Shown: in pieces, positions 46,401 to 54,689 of the stretch
How positions within the stretch are numbered: the first letter of the stretch is position 1
How the letters are laid out: each line of letters begins with the position of its first letter
Assembly (NCBI GenBank): GCA_947462335.1
Contig: OX381706.1
Location: forward strand, 20,126,784 to 20,190,783
Reading direction: 5' to 3'
Length of the DNA: 64,000 bases
Source: Harmothoe impar
Lineage: Eukaryota > Annelida > Polychaeta > Phyllodocida > Polynoidae
Made by a program: the position numbers and the translations under genes
Notes under the pieces: model-generated
The model's database searches: none
Told to the model about the DNA's origin: nothing
What the model saw: the letters and a program-made list of their open reading frames with translations, nothing else

Positions 46401-46761
46401 TCAGAATAGGTCAGGGTCACCTGAGCTAAACTGACATAATCTTATGCATTCATAAGTATCATAAGGATTTAAAATGTTACACATTCATATAATGAAAGCA
46501 TTATGAACATAAATACATTATATATCTGAAAATTAAAATCGACTCCAAATTAGCTCCCAACACATCCTTATGCCACTATTCACTATAATAGACATTTCTT
46601 TAGTCATTTTTACTCAAAATGATAATTATATCCTTAAGCTGTTGGCTTCATAACATCTATTGTATTTGTAATTGGGCTTTAACTATTTGACTCTCAGAAT
46701 ATACCTCGCAATAACCCTCCAACTTTGTAGGATTTGGCATGACGCCAGGGAAGACGGGGCG
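25177..46761 (-). CDS. SLC8: Na+/Ca2+ exchanger (NCX/Calx family), 3' nine exons (spliced, partial)
   Basis: Plasma-membrane antiporter that extrudes Ca2+ in exchange for Na+. Exons are 46705-46761, 43399-43460, 35090-35260, 33121-33314, 31948-32189, 31266-31498, 28444-28549, 27531-27709, 26532-26861 and 25177-25416, all GT-AG and in phase. They give about 604 C-terminal residues: end of the cytosolic loop, Calx-beta 1 with EIIDDNEWEPDE and TIVNDDEPG, Calx-beta 2 with ITIYDDQ and CTIVNDDE, the GDYIMHF-type pre-membrane segment (here MDYIMHFLTFGWK), alpha-2 repeat GTSLPDLFASK...SIGNVTGSNSVNVFLG, and last helices ending in SALEAYEV. The N-terminal half with alpha-1 lies beyond 64000. The spacing between the two Calx-beta domains and the membrane is short, as in invertebrate exchangers; which SLC8 paralogue cannot be said. 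(The list holds ten segments; the first is less certain.). Confidence 0.93.
25528..25868. repeat. Fold-back MITE family D (G/C-run rich)
   Basis: TAAGGGAGTGATCATTTTTTAAC at the left is mirrored by GTTAAAAAATGATCACCCCCTA at the right (each quoted in pieces under 20 bases in comparison with 27294 and 44503). Inside are G-runs and CCCCTTGACC / GACCCCTTTACT units. Confidence 0.85.
26000..26200. repeat. CATGTC-rich repeat, second copy
   Basis: CATGTCGCATGTCGATTTTA and related words repeat about eight times; the word order matches 6966-7150 inside the Polinton-like element. Confidence 0.7.
26395..26497. repeat. Fold-back MITE family B, complete copy
   Basis: TTAAAGTGGCATTCTCACC at the left and GGTGAGAATGCCCATTTAA at the right are inverted, about 100 bp apart. 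It ends about 35 bp before the NCX alpha-2 exon donor. Confidence 0.8.
26532..26861 (-). CDS. SLC8: NCX alpha-2 repeat exon
   Basis: 110 codons, acceptor TTCCAG, donor CAG|GTGAGT. Contains the ion-binding GTSLPDLFASK helix and SIGNVTGSNSVNVFLG re-entrant loop, plus helices either side. These residues form half of the transport site. Confidence 0.96.
27294..27510. repeat. Fold-back MITE family D, partial copy
   Basis: TTAGGGAGTGGTCATTTTTT then G-rich sequence, with AAGAGGGGTCCACATTATTTT near the right; the right terminus is decayed. Confidence 0.65.
27531..27709 (-). CDS. SLC8: NCX exon linking Calx-beta 2 to membrane
   Basis: Encodes EFNGMVSRLVDLTN and GDQFRNAMNVNGGD before MDYIMHFLTFGWK. 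Its acceptor (CTGTAG) lies only about 10 bp from a 43-bp tandem repeat array. Confidence 0.94.
27715..28095. repeat. 43-bp tandem repeat, ~8.5 copies, next to NCX splice acceptor
   Basis: ATTAAAGTAGGGACATCACA then TGATTAGTGCTCAGAAATCA plus AATA recur with period 43 (starts 27721, 27764, ...). Copies differ by a few bases. On the minus strand the array supplies the sequence just before the acceptor at 27710. Confidence 0.93.
28110..28432. repeat. Fold-back MITE family A, diverged copy
   Basis: CTTTAAGGACGGCATAATG, GTCGTCATGATGCATGCATG and, after a unique middle, GCATTGGCACGTCATGA and GGCATGATGCCGTC. Confidence 0.6.
28444..28549 (-). CDS. SLC8: NCX Calx-beta 2, second half
   Basis: 35 codons plus one base. 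CFKVELLEVGGG and ICTIVNDD form the last strands; the terminal aspartates are Ca2+ ligand positions in this fold. Confidence 0.92.
28716..28863. repeat. MITE family C, copy 1 (CCCAGCAAAC termini)
   Basis: Starts CCCAGCAAACAAAAAACGTT and ends with the inverted AACGTTTTTTTGTTAGCTGG(G). Interior has ATAACGTTA palindromes. Three copies in NCX introns share ends and length (about 130-150 bp). Confidence 0.88.
29165..29420. repeat. Fold-back MITE family A, best-preserved copy
   Basis: Starts TTAAGAGCCACATAGTGCTT and ends AAGCACTATGCGGCCCTTAA. Inside, GATGCACGAATGCATGCAG, GGCGAGT, GCATCAT..CCAACCCTATGGGC and its inverse form two nested hairpins. The same plan occurs in about 17 places in the window. 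Confidence 0.9.
29979..30109. repeat. MITE family C, copy 2
   Basis: CCCAGTGAACAAAAAA at the left and TTTTTGTTAACTGGG at the right, with GCGTTATATAACGTT inside. Confidence 0.85.
31015..31130. repeat. Fold-back MITE family A, diverged copy
   Basis: GAGTAACTTGCC, GCACTGCATTGCTACATCA, ATGATGCATGCATGCAGCA and GAGTAACTC. Confidence 0.65.
31266..31498 (-). CDS. SLC8: NCX Calx-beta 2, first half
   Basis: Starts EPGTFEFSKPSLLFKES and ends EITIYDDQ. TGQDYEGGEGTLVFEHGET is the typical Calx-beta core. No second, alternative version of this exon was found in the neighbouring introns. Confidence 0.94.
31948..32189 (-). CDS. SLC8: NCX Calx-beta 1, second half
   Basis: Encodes VETIDGTAEAHKDY, IIDDNEWEPDEVFFVKI and TIVNDD. 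Acidic residues lie where the high-affinity regulatory Ca2+ sites of CBD1 are found. Confidence 0.95.
32229..32362. repeat. MITE family C, copy 3
   Basis: CCCAGCTAATAAAAACGTT at the left and AACGTTTTTTGTTTACTGGG at the right; about 40 bp from NCX exon 31948-32189. Confidence 0.85.
32660..33110. repeat. ~150-bp tandem repeat, three copies, with C-runs
   Basis: AGATATTCTCCAATATC, AAATGTACCACCAATATGTT, AATGATATCCAGAAT and CCTAAAGGAAAGACCCCCC recur three times, each ending in C- and A-runs of different length. Confidence 0.92.
33121..33314 (-). CDS. SLC8: NCX exon entering Calx-beta 1
   Basis: Loop helix then EFAATQSAILEQEGRVRIGI, the first Calx-beta strands. The donor (AA|GTACGT) is followed at once by a C-rich ~150-bp tandem repeat (32660-33110). 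Confidence 0.92.
35090..35260 (-). CDS. SLC8: NCX cytosolic-loop exon
   Basis: 57 whole codons: ELKKLHPELTEEEIAHLAS then NRLWYRINASRAITGG, matching the ELK..P....Q..R..YRI.A.R..TG segment of the exchanger loop. Confidence 0.94.
35325..35520. repeat. Fold-back MITE family A copy
   Basis: ATGATGCATGAATGCATCATG, broken for length, then GGCGAGTTACTCACCAGGG, GCATCATGGTGACCAATGG and AAAGCACTATGAGCCC. Confidence 0.85.
35521..40249. other. NCX intron sequence without genes
   Basis: AT-rich. A ~105-bp tandem duplication lies at about 37003-37205 (CATTA(A/G)CCCA(C/T)TATTGTAG). At about 39280-39560 is a stretch that is repeated, diverged, at 40780-41080 (GGATATAT..GAG, CCAT(T/C)TCCTCTA, GGAATCCAATT(C/A)); it may be a remnant of a larger transposon. 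Confidence 0.5.
40250..40508. repeat. Fold-back MITE family A copy
   Basis: AACCTTTAAGGGCCGCACAG at the left and GTCCTTAAAGGGTT at the right with CATGATGCATGAATGCA and GTTGACTCAGCCGGG-type middle. Confidence 0.87.
41648..41878. repeat. Fold-back element, AGGGTAG termini
   Basis: AGGGTAGTTTCACCTTGAGTC is mirrored by GTAGGTGAAGCTACCCT, and the inner GTAGTTATTCATGCATGA by TCATGCATGAATAACTAC. Related end words occur at 19672-19697 and 20866-20886, flanking the AAGTGTTTAG element. Confidence 0.8.
41879..43398. other. NCX intron sequence
   Basis: No gene or clear repeat recognised. Confidence 0.4.
43399..43460 (-). CDS. SLC8: NCX loop exon (62 bp)
   Basis: Encodes QKAMLGTSKMTEDKMRDFIK in the phase required by the next exon, between AATCAG and AAG|GTAGGT. 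Resembles the acidic/basic helix preceding ELK in the family, though conservation here is weak. Confidence 0.8.
43461..44502. other. NCX intron sequence
   Basis: No gene recognised; short frames lack known motifs. Confidence 0.4.
44503..44800. repeat. Fold-back MITE family D, third copy
   Basis: AGGGAGTTTTCATTTATGA at the left, ACCACTCCCTTACT at the right, with TTACGCGAAGGCGTGGAC, AAGAGGGGTCAACATTTTTT and a C-run between. Confidence 0.75.
44801..46704. other. NCX intron sequence
   Basis: Includes a TAGT-rich stretch (45040-45150). No gene recognised. Confidence 0.4.
46705..46761 (-). CDS. SLC8: NCX loop exon (57 bp)
   Basis: TTGCAG acceptor and GAG|GTATAT donor. In the phase set by the 62-bp exon it reads PWRHAKSYKVGGLLRD without a stop. 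Support is splice signals and phase only. Confidence 0.6.
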
Positions 46762-47499
46762 CTGCAAATAAGGGAATTTATCAATGGAATAAACAGAATA
46801 CACAACTTAAGTTTCAGCACTGAAAGAAAACAAAATAATTAACAATAGGGCCGCATGGAATAAATTAAGTGACTTGAACTTAATTAACTGCAAATGGGTT
46901 TCTCATGTGTTGCACTGAATCTAAGCAAGTAAACTAAAAGCAAATTTATCAGTCCTAGTAAAAATGGACTTAAAATGGTATGGAGTAGTTGGTGTGCTTC
47001 AGTTGTCTATAGGTGAGACAGGGGTACCTCATTTAACATAATTTGTTTTATAACAATTCTGAATATGATGACATTAACTAATAGTTAAACGTCTTAGATC
47101 CCATTGAATATATTCAATTTGGCAACTCAAAATTAATAAACATGAAATAAATAAAAATCAAGACACTGTAGCAATATCCAGTCTAATACGTGTAGCGGTA
47201 ATATCAGATAGCCTCGCCGTATCACCCTCAACTGTCAGCCCCTCGGTCCGATATTAAGTTACATGTATCTCTAGACCCTGTGATCCCATTTCGCCACCTC
47301 TACCCAATTACAAGATTAGATCGATCTAAATCCTAGAGCCTGCTCAACAGAGTATTAAAGGCTTCCTATAGGAGGTTCTTTAAGCATGAGAGGTAGAGAT
47401 GGACTGCCAAGGTAATTTACAGAAGGGAACAACGCCCCTGGCCACTTGTTATAAAGTTCAAGCACAAACAAAAATTGATTATCCGGCTAATGCTATTAA

Positions 47500-47585
47500 A
47501 GCTTCACTCTCACCCCGAACATGCCACTCGTTATATGACTAGAACAGTAGTAGCAATCCTTGGTGAGAATGTCGCTTTAATTAGG
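47500..47585. repeat. Fold-back MITE family B copy
   Basis: ATTAAAGCTTCACTCTCACC and GGTGAGAATGTCGCTTTAAT are inverted about 85 bp apart, with ATATGACTAGAACAGTA between. Confidence 0.8.
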
Positions 47586-47639
47586 GATCTAGAATGCAGC
47601 AGCTACACTTGTACCTAAGATAGTGGTGTGCCTGATGCC

Positions 47640-47915
47640 GTCTGAAGATGCTGATAGAATTAGCCCTAAGGCAACATAATGCATTATCGCTGCATTGAGG
47701 CAACATAATGCATTAATGCAGCAATCGTTTATCGTCATAATGCATGGCTATGATAGGCCCCTGGCGAGTGACTAACCATTCCTGCATTCAAGCATCATGC
47801 CGACCCTATGAGCTTGGTACATTGCTACAAGGGTCGGAATTGCATGAATGCATCGCCAGCGCTGCATTGATGTATCATGACGAGCAAGGGCATAGCATAT
47901 CAAATCAGTATGGAT
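47640..47915. repeat. Fold-back MITE family A, rearranged copy
   Basis: GGCAACATAATGCATTAATG, GGCGAGTGACTAACC, CATCATGCCGACCCTATGAG and CATCATGACGAGCAAGGGC. Confidence 0.75.
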
Positions 47916-49359
47916 GGGGCAGCCTGGTGCTCCACAATAAAGAAACCAGTGACAAGACATTCTGGGTAGAGTTATTGTTGGACTTCATTAAGGCCGGGTC
48001 CTGCCCGAGCACCCTGGAGGATTCATGTACAGAACAGGAACCCTACCTTGTATACAGCTAGACAGAGCCACACTGCAGGTTATACAAGACTATGGTACTC
48101 CTCCAGGAGGGGGCGATCGTGACTCACATACTTCTAGCCTTACCAGTTCTTAGACCATGTAAAAATAGTATGTTTCAGGTTACCCGACTCTAGCTACATA
48201 AATGAGGCTTATCCCAATTTTATATTCGAATTTTATATTCGAGGATTTAGAAATAAGACTTCGAAACATATTGATTTTTTAGGTAAATTATTCCCATATC
48301 TATAGTCAATTTGGAACTCTGTAGGTCAACCCAGCAGCGTGAGAGTTAACATTGCGATCTACACTAAAATGACGATCCTACTTTTCAGAACATGTTACCT
48401 GAAACACACCTTGGCCTAAATCTAATAGACAGGCCAACCTCTTCTCATAATGACTCATTACAAAACGGTCAAGCCTATAACCATGTCTACCGCCCCTTCA
48501 AGTGCCAGCAAACCTGATTTTACAACATGGGTCTACTACAGCACTAACCCTACAGGAGTCTGTAATCTAATTTCGCTTATTTTCCCAGGCCCAGCTGAGT
48601 ACAGAAGACTACCACTATAACCTGGCACTCACCCACATGGAATACACTATCCCTTTTTGTGAGTGAGTATGGGGCACAAATTAGCTGCACGCATGGTGGT
48701 CTATTGATCATTGTGTTTTGATGTGGCTCTTTGCTGACTGGCTTCTGGTTACTGAGAGGGACTGGAGTTCATGTGTTTTATATCATAAAGTAGGCATTGG
48801 GCGTTGGACCAGACTTCAGCATCGTGCCTGAATTCATAATCCACGTGCGAGGATGATAGCCACACCTTATGCAATACAAAGTACCTGTACTGTTTCTTTT
48901 TCTGCTAGTATATTCTATGTTCTATTTCTCTGAGCATTCCCCATTTTTTTGTGTTTCTCAAAGATTTCCGCTCAAACGTAATATTCTACTGCATCGTTCA
49001 AATTAAGGTTGGAATTAATTGCAATTGAATATGAATTGGAGTTGAATTGAAATGGTTAAATCTTATTACATGTACTAATTGCATTATTACTGAACTGTAC
49101 GCTTCTCATGGCTGTAATATTGCCCTCAACATAAAGCCATATGAGTTTACCTGCCAGCAATCTGATCCTTATACGGCTTTCCTTTCATCTCTTATTGATG
49201 CATATAGGCGTGTCCATTCATATGTCCTTTTGTAACATACCTGGTTCTACCCAGACAGGTGGTAATTGATACTGTATGTGAGAGGGGGTGGTGGTATGAT
49301 GACCATGGTCAGACACAGGTGAGCTACAAACAGGTGCAAAACGTGCCACACCCTGCTTT
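47916..49359. other. Intron or unassigned sequence
   Basis: No gene or repeat recognised; presumed 5' NCX intron. Confidence 0.4.
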
Positions 49360-49600
49360 AAAATAGAGCCATCTAAGCCGTTAATGGACCATTATGCATT
49401 AATGCATCATGTCCTTGGTCGTCATGATGCATGAATGCAGCCCTGGCCAGTAACACTCCGGGGCTACATTCATACATCGTGCTGACCCTACGGGCTGATT
49501 TACTCCCAAGGGGTCGACATGATGCATGAATGTATCCCCGGTGCGGTACTCCCTGGGGCTGCATTCATGCATCATGCCGATTAGGGATATCAAAGCAGAA
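49360..49600. repeat. Fold-back MITE family A copy
   Basis: GCATCATGTCCTTGGTCGTC, ATGATGCATGAATGCAGCCC, the ACCCTACGGGC / GGGGTCGACATGATG middle and CATCATGCCGATTAGGG. Confidence 0.85.
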
Positions 49601-49887
49601 GGTTTAATACACTAAGGTGGACTTCTTAAACTACCATTTAATATCTATATAAATGGTGAAAGCATATCAATTCCTCTTCTCATTAGTCATTGGATGGCCT
49701 GATATCACAATTAATATTTCTGCTCATATTCAAATGCGGGCATATAGAAACATCAATCGTGCCCTCTAAGCCTTGAGGCTATATCATTCCTGGATGGGTG
49801 CATGTATACGGTTCGTACACAATGTCTATAATAAATTGCAATAGGATTGCAGATTAGAATACTTAGGGAACAATATGTTGATACATT

Positions 49888-49995
49888 AAATCTGCCTTTT
49901 CACCAAGGGCCTACGTTTCTATCTTCTACATTGTATTACTATTCTAGTAGTAAAAGACGAATGGCATGTTAGTGGTGAGAGCGATGCTTTAATGG
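49888..49995. repeat. Fold-back MITE family B copy
   Basis: GCCTTTTCACCAAGGGC and GGTGAGAGCGATGCTTTAAT with ATTCTAGTAGTAAAAGACGA inside. Confidence 0.65.
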
Positions 49996-50575
49996 GACAC
50001 TGCTCGGGACAGCTTTATATGACAGAAAACACTGAATAAAATATGGAGGTTTGAAAATAAAATAATGTGCTCGCTACTTTGCGTCAGAACTGCCAAAGTC
50101 AATAGCTACCTACCAGAGAAAAGACACCCTGAATGCATTATGAATGTCTCCAGTGGATTTAACCAAGCTTCATGGCTTCTTGTGTACAGCACTGCAATGA
50201 CGTCCACAATAATGCATTGCAATGTGTCAGGACAATAGGAAGACTTAGCACTGCAGCTTTGGGAGTGCCACTCAATGGTGGGAAATCTTATATCTACTGA
50301 AATGGATCCTAAGGCTGTCACACCTCCCCCTATCACCCTGGAGCAGGGGACGCTAACCAGAAGTGACAGTCTCCAATGTAATAAGGCTTCCTGGAGAGAT
50401 TGTCAGAGAGCATAATCCTCCAGAGCGAAAGGATATGGCAGCTTAGGCGGACAGTGAGTAGATGAACAGAACTGGTAGAGAAGAGGGCTGATTTTACCTA
50501 TTGTTTAATTATGTATTTCCTCGAATGAGTTTTGAAAGATTATGTTGTTATTTCTATTTCATTTGAAATATATGT

Positions 50576-50648
50576 TAACCCTTTAAGGGTTGCATTTATG
50601 CATCATAGTGACAAAGTCCACAGCACAATGCCGTTCTCAAAGGGTTAT
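50576..50648. repeat. Fold-back MITE family A, internally deleted copy
   Basis: TTAACCCTTTAAGGGTTGCA, CATCATAGTGACAAAG and CCGTTCTCAAAGGGTTA: both outer ends remain with almost nothing between. Confidence 0.8.
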
Positions 50649-51237
50649 AGGCTAAGTGTCTTTATCTGGCTTCAACATAGCTGCATACTGGATTAATTCC
50701 ATCCATAAAAAGAAACACTTAGTTTGATAAAAAAGAAAAAGGAAAAAGGGAGAGACACTGTGCCAGGAAAAGTCAGAAATCGAACTGGTTTCAGAAAAAA
50801 AGGCACTGGGTTGTCACGCCCTGGGAGTGAATCAATAAGTGGGGATGGAGTAGATGGTAAGGGGACGTTTAAAATACAGACAGGTCCACCCTGCCAGTGA
50901 GTGATCGGACTTCTACAAGGGACCTGTTCAGAATGACATTATCTTCACCGCCCCTTCTAATGGGACCGATGCAATACTATTTTTAATGGTATCTGAAGCG
51001 CGAAGTTAATCGGACTTCTAAATTAAGTTATTTAGGTCGTAACTGGGAATAATTTAAAAGGGAGAATCAATCCATTCCTCTACTCCGCATGTAGAATTCT
51101 AGTTTAGATATTGCATACATTATAAGTATTTCTAATTGTTCTGTGTAATATAGCTCATGATTAAGCTGTCCATATCGATTAATCTCTTATATCAAAGTAT
51201 GGAACCTTATGAGTCTGGACAGGGATTATCTGATCTA

Positions 51238-51480
51238 ATCCTTTAAGGGCTTTATTTTAATGCAGTATACTCTTTGTTGCCATGATGCATGAATGCAGCC
51301 CTGTCGAGTAACTCGCCAGTGCTGCATTCATGCATCATGCCGACCCAACAGGGTTGATACACTCCCGAAGTGTCGGCACGAATGCATCCCTGGCGAGTAG
51401 ACCCACCAGGGCTGCATCCATGCACAATGGCAACCAAGGACATAATACATCAAAGCACTATGCTGTCCTTAAAGGGTTAA
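51238..51480. repeat. Fold-back MITE family A, complete copy
   Basis: CCTTTAAGGGCTTTATTTTA to GTCCTTAAAGGGTTAA, with ATGATGCATGAATGCAGCCC, GAGTAACTCGCCAGTGCTGC and CATCATGCCGACCCAACAGG. Confidence 0.9.
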
Positions 51481-51654
51481 TACCGCTAATTCCTTATCCC
51501 TACATGGCTCATTAGTCCGTCTATTGCCCATGATTAGCTGACCTAGTGAGCAATGTCAAAGGTGACATCTGTGAGCTGCTCTATTCTCCCTCAGTGCTCC
51601 CCCAGGGAATGCACCTATGTGCCCATGACTATGCCCACACTGAAAATCCATAGA

Positions 51655-51975
51655 TTGAAAGGGTTAGTCAGTACAGACTATCCTAGGTTGGTCATATGAG
51701 TGTTAGTCATAATGGCAAAGTTATATTCAAAAATGACTGAGGGGGTCAGTCAGTAGTGGCTAACCTAGGTTCATCATTGGTGTGTTGTATTTGTATACCA
51801 CTAGTTGGGGCCACCTGTCATGACCACTCAGTGGCTCCCCCTGGAAATAAAAAGACTAAGGTGGGTTGGTCAGTACTGACCAACCTGACAATAATAACTG
51901 ACCTAGGTTGGTCATATAGGGAGCCAAAAAATGACTAACTAGGTTAGGCACTAGTGACTGAGAGGTTGGGCGCAT
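51655..51975. repeat. Repeat with GGTTGGTCA words
   Basis: GTTAGTCAGTA, CCTAGGTTGGTCATATGA, the palindrome GGTTGGTCAGTACTGACCAACC (described here at 51870-51891) and CCTAGGTTGGTCATATAGGG suggest a small inverted-repeat element. Confidence 0.5.
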
Positions 51976-52282
51976 AGGGAGCCTCGGAATATCAGTGCAC
52001 CCAATTAACCCCTCCTAACAACTATACTACAGGCTAGCACTGCGTCCTCTCTACGCTACAGCAGGCCGCCATCACGTCTGGAATTTGTGTGGCCAGGTTT
52101 TGGTTGAGAACCTAGAGATCTGCCAGCAGTCAAAAACTCTGTGGGAGATGGAAAAAACACCAGAGGTATAGGCTGACTCACAGTTGATTTAAACTATCTA
52201 TAAATGACACAGATTCCATATTACCTGGTAATGTGTGTGCTCCCAGTGGGGAAATATCATATGGAAGTTAGTAGGCCCTATG

Positions 52283-52414
52283 CACTATAAAAAGTTAGTG
52301 TAGGTACACAGTAGAATATACTGTAGATCTACAGTAAAATCTATTCTAGAATGGATCGATAGTAGAATCTACTGTAGATCCACTAACAAAAATGGCAACC
52401 AACTTTTTACAGTG
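52283..52414. repeat. Small MITE, CACT(A/G)TAAAAAG termini
   Basis: CACTATAAAAAGTTAGTG and the inverted CACTGTAAAAAGTTGG lie 132 bp apart. The interior is made of TACTGTAGATCTACAGTA-like palindromes. Termini resemble those of the element at 19699-20975. Confidence 0.75.
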
Positions 52415-52729
52415 TGACTGAGGGCTGTTTTAGCACAGTGGAAACCAGGCGTGATATATTTCATAGTTTTATATTGCCAGTGCTCCACATGTACTGCTAG
52501 TAGTCTCAGTAGACCCATACATTTTTTTCTTGGTATACTAGAGTCTGGTGCCTGTGTATTTCACCTGTGTTGGTGCCGGAGTCACTCAGCATCAGCAGAG
52601 TCTGGGGTGTGTCTGTAGGAAACTGTGTCAGACCTCGGCTCTATTACAATAAGGGACCCTGGGGATTTTATTGTGAATATCTCGAGTATAAAAGATGACC
52701 TGAGAAAAATAAGATGATTCATTGCTAAG

Positions 52730-52925
52730 GTAATCCTTTGAGGATGGTATATAGCACTTGATTTGCTATGCTCTTTATCGTTACGATGCATGAATTCAGC
52801 CCTGTTGAGTAACTCGCCAGTGCTGCATTTAAGGATCATACCGACACCTTATGATGTCGCCGTGCTGGCGAGTTACTCACCAGCACAAAATTGGTGTGTC
52901 ATGATCAGAGATAATACTTTGAGGC
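52730..52925. repeat. Fold-back MITE family A, diverged copy
   Basis: GTTACGATGCATGAATTCAG, GAGTAACTCGCCAGTGCTGC and GGCGAGTTACTCACCAGCAC. Confidence 0.75.
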
Positions 52926-53681
52926 AGCATGATGGACTTGTTAAATCAGGTCTACACCATTAATGTGGGGGAGTAATTACTTTAGCAAATCCTAGCTACA
53001 CTATATGGCCAGTATCGTCCTCCATGGTGGTATATAGCACCTGGGTAATCCCCAGGCATCCTTAAACATTGATCCCTACCTACATAGGGTCTTCCAGCAG
53101 AACCATGTAGCGGAGTGCTCCCAGTAGGTTTACACTGTCAGCCCACTGAATAGGTCGGTATAGGAGGTGATGGGCAGGAGCCATCCATAAATCAATATGG
53201 CACCACCTATACTCAACTACCCCCTCAACTAACCCCTCATTCTTTATGTCATGTGTTGTTACCTCAATTTCCATTTATAAAGTCACTCAGGCATACAGTA
53301 TAGTCTAGGGGGTTCTCCCTATATATTATGGTTAATTACCAATAGGCTCCAAGTGACCGGAGTACTGTAAAATTGTGGAGGGAAATTTCCTGTTTGATTT
53401 AACCAGAGATACTCTCTAATGTACAGTATCATACAGACCTGCACACCATCATTAAAGTGTCTGTGCTCCAATGTAAATAAACAACCCATCAGCAGGTGGG
53501 GTTAGATAAGATAGCATGGGTAGGCGGGTATTTAGCAGACAGACATGGGCGTGTTTGTGTAGGTATATGTAGGCCGGTATCTGCCTTTTTGAAGGTAAGC
53601 ATGCCATTTGGAATTAAGACGTGCGCCAGCCTTTGGACAATCTGTACATTTTCTTGATTTCAATCTTAGCTGTAGTCAGTA

Positions 53682-53705
53682 GCTATCTATCTATCTATCT
53701 ATCTA
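53682..53705. repeat. (CTAT)n microsatellite
   Basis: About six tandem CTAT units. Confidence 0.95.
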
Positions 53706-53744
53706 ATTGTGTAGCATGTACTATACACATTAATAGCCTATCCA

Positions 53745-53838
53745 TTAAATTGGTACTCTCATTACTATCAAGGCTCTCGTTAAATGACTAGAACATGTTC
53801 AGTATTAGGCTCAGACCCATGATGAGAGCACCGTTTTA
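53745..53838. repeat. Fold-back MITE family B copy
   Basis: CATTAAATTGGTACTCTCA and TGAGAGCACCGTTTTAATGG inverted, with AAATGACTAGAACATGTTC inside. Confidence 0.75.
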
Positions 53839-54689
53839 ATGGACCAATTATTACATCAAATGTCCCCTTGTAGTTGATATCACTATATCAGAGTTCCCCT
53901 TGTATAAATATCATCCACTGCTCTACACTAAACGGTCTATGTATCAATATAGGTGTGTTGAGGGGTAGCCCAGTGCACAACGCTCATGGGATGTGCTGCC
54001 AAGACCCTTGACTGGTTATCTGGAGTGCTGGATGGATGGGGCAGGGAACTTGAGGGGATATGGGGGAGAGGGGAGTGAGCGGGAGGAAGAGACTGATGCC
54101 AGGAGATGTTTCTCCCCTGAGTCTACTACCAGAAGATGCCATGTCATAGCCGGCACATGCCTCTAACTGGGGTACGTGTCAGAGCAGAGCTATACACTTG
54201 TCAGATAAGACGGCATCAAGACAGTGAGTCACCAGTGCTACTATATAGACCCATGGTATAATACTGCATGGTTTGGGCCTCCACGGCAAATTCTTGCTTA
54301 ATATTGCACATATCCTACAGCAGAACATGGATTTAAAATATTACTTTTTATGAAGAGCTATCTTGGTGGACAGTACATCTCTAGCTGAGGTATTGTTTGA
54401 ATTAGATTAAATCTTGAAGTCGTCACAAGAAGATGTGGTGATAGTAATCATCCAATTTATGTCAGGATTCTGTAATCTAAAATGACATTTTTAACAATCG
54501 GAAAGAGCATTAATTCAACCTCTCCAGAATCACACCAATCGTTATTCCAACACAGCCTACAGACAATCAAAACAGCTGTATATCACCTCTATTTAGCAGA
54601 GATTGCATATTGAGCTAAGAAATGCCAATATCACTAAGAGAAATACCATAATACAAGGCCAATGCTTCTTGAGGGTTCCATGGAAATGA

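Noticed and set aside
50760..50800. Possible tRNA B-box (ATCGAACTGG)
   Set aside because: No matching A-box or acceptor stem could be paired around it.
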